NCBI GenBank assembly: GCA_947177105.1
Contig: CAMWTF010000165.1
Location: 1-6,094 of the forward strand
Direction: 5' to 3'
Source of the DNA: an uncultured Lachnospiraceae bacterium
GTDB taxonomy: Bacteria; Bacillota; Clostridia; Lachnospirales; Lachnospiraceae
Length of the DNA stretch: 6,094 bases
Each line of letters starts with the position of its first letter. Position 1 is the first letter of the stretch. Under the pieces are notes generated by a model. That model was not told where the DNA came from. It ran no database searches and worked only from the letters and a program-made list of their open reading frames with translations. Position numbers and translations under genes: made by a program. Below are positions 5,435 through 6,094 of this stretch, piece after piece.

Positions 5435-6094
5435 ATGGAAAATATAGGATTTTTAAAGTATCTGAGTACCATGCGCACCATCTTTGAGGCGGTTTCCATC
5501 GCCGCCTCCTCCCTGATGGAGATGAATGCTATGAATGTGGCTCCCACAGAGGAGGAAAGCGCGCGGCTGCAGGCTTCGTTTGCCGAGATCGCCAGCCATA
5601 TTCACCAGCTGAAAGAGGAGTCCCAGGAAAAAATAGAGGAATATACAGCTAGAAAAGAGGAGAGTGCCATAGCGTCCGAGGCATCCGTCAAAGAGTATAC
5701 CCGGATGCAGGAAAATCTGATCCGGCTGGAGAAGGAAAACGCGGATGCCAGAGTTGAACTTGCCCAGAAAACCACCGAAAAGGACGAGTACGAGAGGAAC
5801 TGTAAGAAAACCGAGGCGGATTTGGCGGATCTCACCCGACGGAGGGATCAGGAGGTAAAAAAAGCCAAAAAAAAGAAGAAGGATTTGAAGAAATGGTTCT
5901 GGGTACCGGGTTATGGGCTTTATCTTGCAATAGACACATTGGTCAATGAACTGAACAACGATATCGAGTCCCTTACCCGCCGCAGGGACGAAGAGCGTCG
6001 GCGACTGGACGTCCTTGCCGGACAGTACAGTAAGGTCAGTCGGGAGGTGGAGGAGCGAAGCCGGCAGATCGAGATGGTCAAGGACAGGATGCAG
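5435..6094 (+). CDS. Partial: coiled-coil protein with aromatic 'tongue', putative partner toxin subunit
   Basis: The gene runs off the window; 220 residues are visible with no stop. The start is ATG at 5435, with GGAAGGG at 5423-5429 and a 5-base spacer. Residues 1-35 are amphipathic with a mildly hydrophobic patch (IFEAVSIAASSLMEM). Residues about 40-140 are a charged coiled coil. Residues 142-153 are lysine-rich (KKAKKKKKDLKK), followed by an aromatic hydrophobic segment, WFWVPGYGLYLAIDTLV, at 154-170. From 171 the charged helices resume (NELNNDIESLTRRRDEE...). This helix, hydrophobic turn, helix plan mirrors that of the upstream protein, although the hydrophobic segments do not look alike in sequence. 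The tight spacing suggests co-translation. In XaxAB/YaxAB-type toxins two such subunits are encoded side by side, which is the model I favour. No signal peptide is seen. The missing C-terminus prevents a firm family call. Confidence 0.88.
   Translation, partial: MENIGFLKYLSTMRTIFEAVSIAASSLMEMNAMNVAPTEEESARLQASFAEIASHIHQLKEESQEKIEEYTARKEESAIASEASVKEYTRMQENLIRLEKENADARVELAQKTTEKDEYERNCKKTEADLADLTRRRDQEVKKAKKKKKDLKKWFWVPGYGLYLAIDTLVNELNNDIESLTRRRDEERRRLDVLAGQYSKVSREVEERSRQIEMVKDRMQ
5850..5875 (+). other. Possible -1 frameshift signal (internal Shine-Dalgarno plus A-runs)
   Basis: Inside the partial gene, AGGAGG (5850-5855) is followed by two in-frame slippery heptamers: A_AAA_AAA (5857-5863) and A_AAA_AAG (5869-5875). 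The second starts 13 bases after the AGGAGG, similar to the arrangement that stimulates -1 frameshifting in dnaX. A -1 shift there would end at a TGA (5947-5949) after 24 more codons and replace the aromatic segment. No strong downstream hairpin is evident, and the A-runs may simply encode the lysine tract. Confidence 0.25.

Overview
The window looks like a chromosomal stretch from a spore-forming, probably flagellated member of the Clostridia, most likely a Lachnospiraceae-type gut Firmicute. This rests on three things: a sipL-type spore morphogenesis gene, strong AGGAGG-type ribosome binding sites, and a match to the motility sigma factor (sigma-28/SigD) promoter consensus. Composition is moderately GC-rich in the genes and AT-rich in the central intergenic stretch. 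No RNA genes, CRISPR arrays, transposase genes or recognisable insertion sequences were seen.

Layout. (1) 81-1643 (+) encodes a SipL-like protein with three SPOCS (DUF3794) repeats and a C-terminal LysM domain; it starts at GTG behind AGGAGG. (2) 1663-1710 is a near-perfect hairpin with T-tracts on both sides, a bidirectional terminator between this gene and the convergent 1756-2346 (-). A second hairpin overlaps the stop codon of the minus-strand gene. (3) 1756-2346 (-) encodes a 196-residue protein of unknown function, preceded by a sigma-28-like promoter (TAAA-N15-GCCGAAAT) and a structured leader. (4) 2347-2778 holds no complete gene. It contains that leader and promoter, a minus-strand coding-like remnant (about 2467-2730), a 12-base repeat pair, and a 22-bp perfect palindrome just upstream of the next gene. 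(5) 2779-3600 (+) encodes a LytTR-type DNA-binding regulator with an odd collagen-like Gly-X-Y insert. (6) 3723-5405 and 5435-6094 (+, the second cut by the window edge) encode two long helical, coiled-coil proteins, each with one hydrophobic segment between charged helices.

Working interpretation. The last two genes have the architecture of alpha-helical pore-forming toxins (HBL/Nhe, Cry6, XaxAB/YaxAB-like): no signal peptide, long amphipathic helices, and a hydrophobic or aromatic 'tongue' in mid-protein. They are adjacent, 29 bases apart, as the subunit genes of binary toxins often are. The LytTR gene lies directly upstream in the same orientation with no visible terminator, so it may control them, as LytTR regulators control toxins and bacteriocins in other Firmicutes. 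The toxin assignment and the regulatory link are inference from architecture and gene order, not from sequence matches I could run. The sporulation gene and the motility-type gene appear to be independent neighbours.
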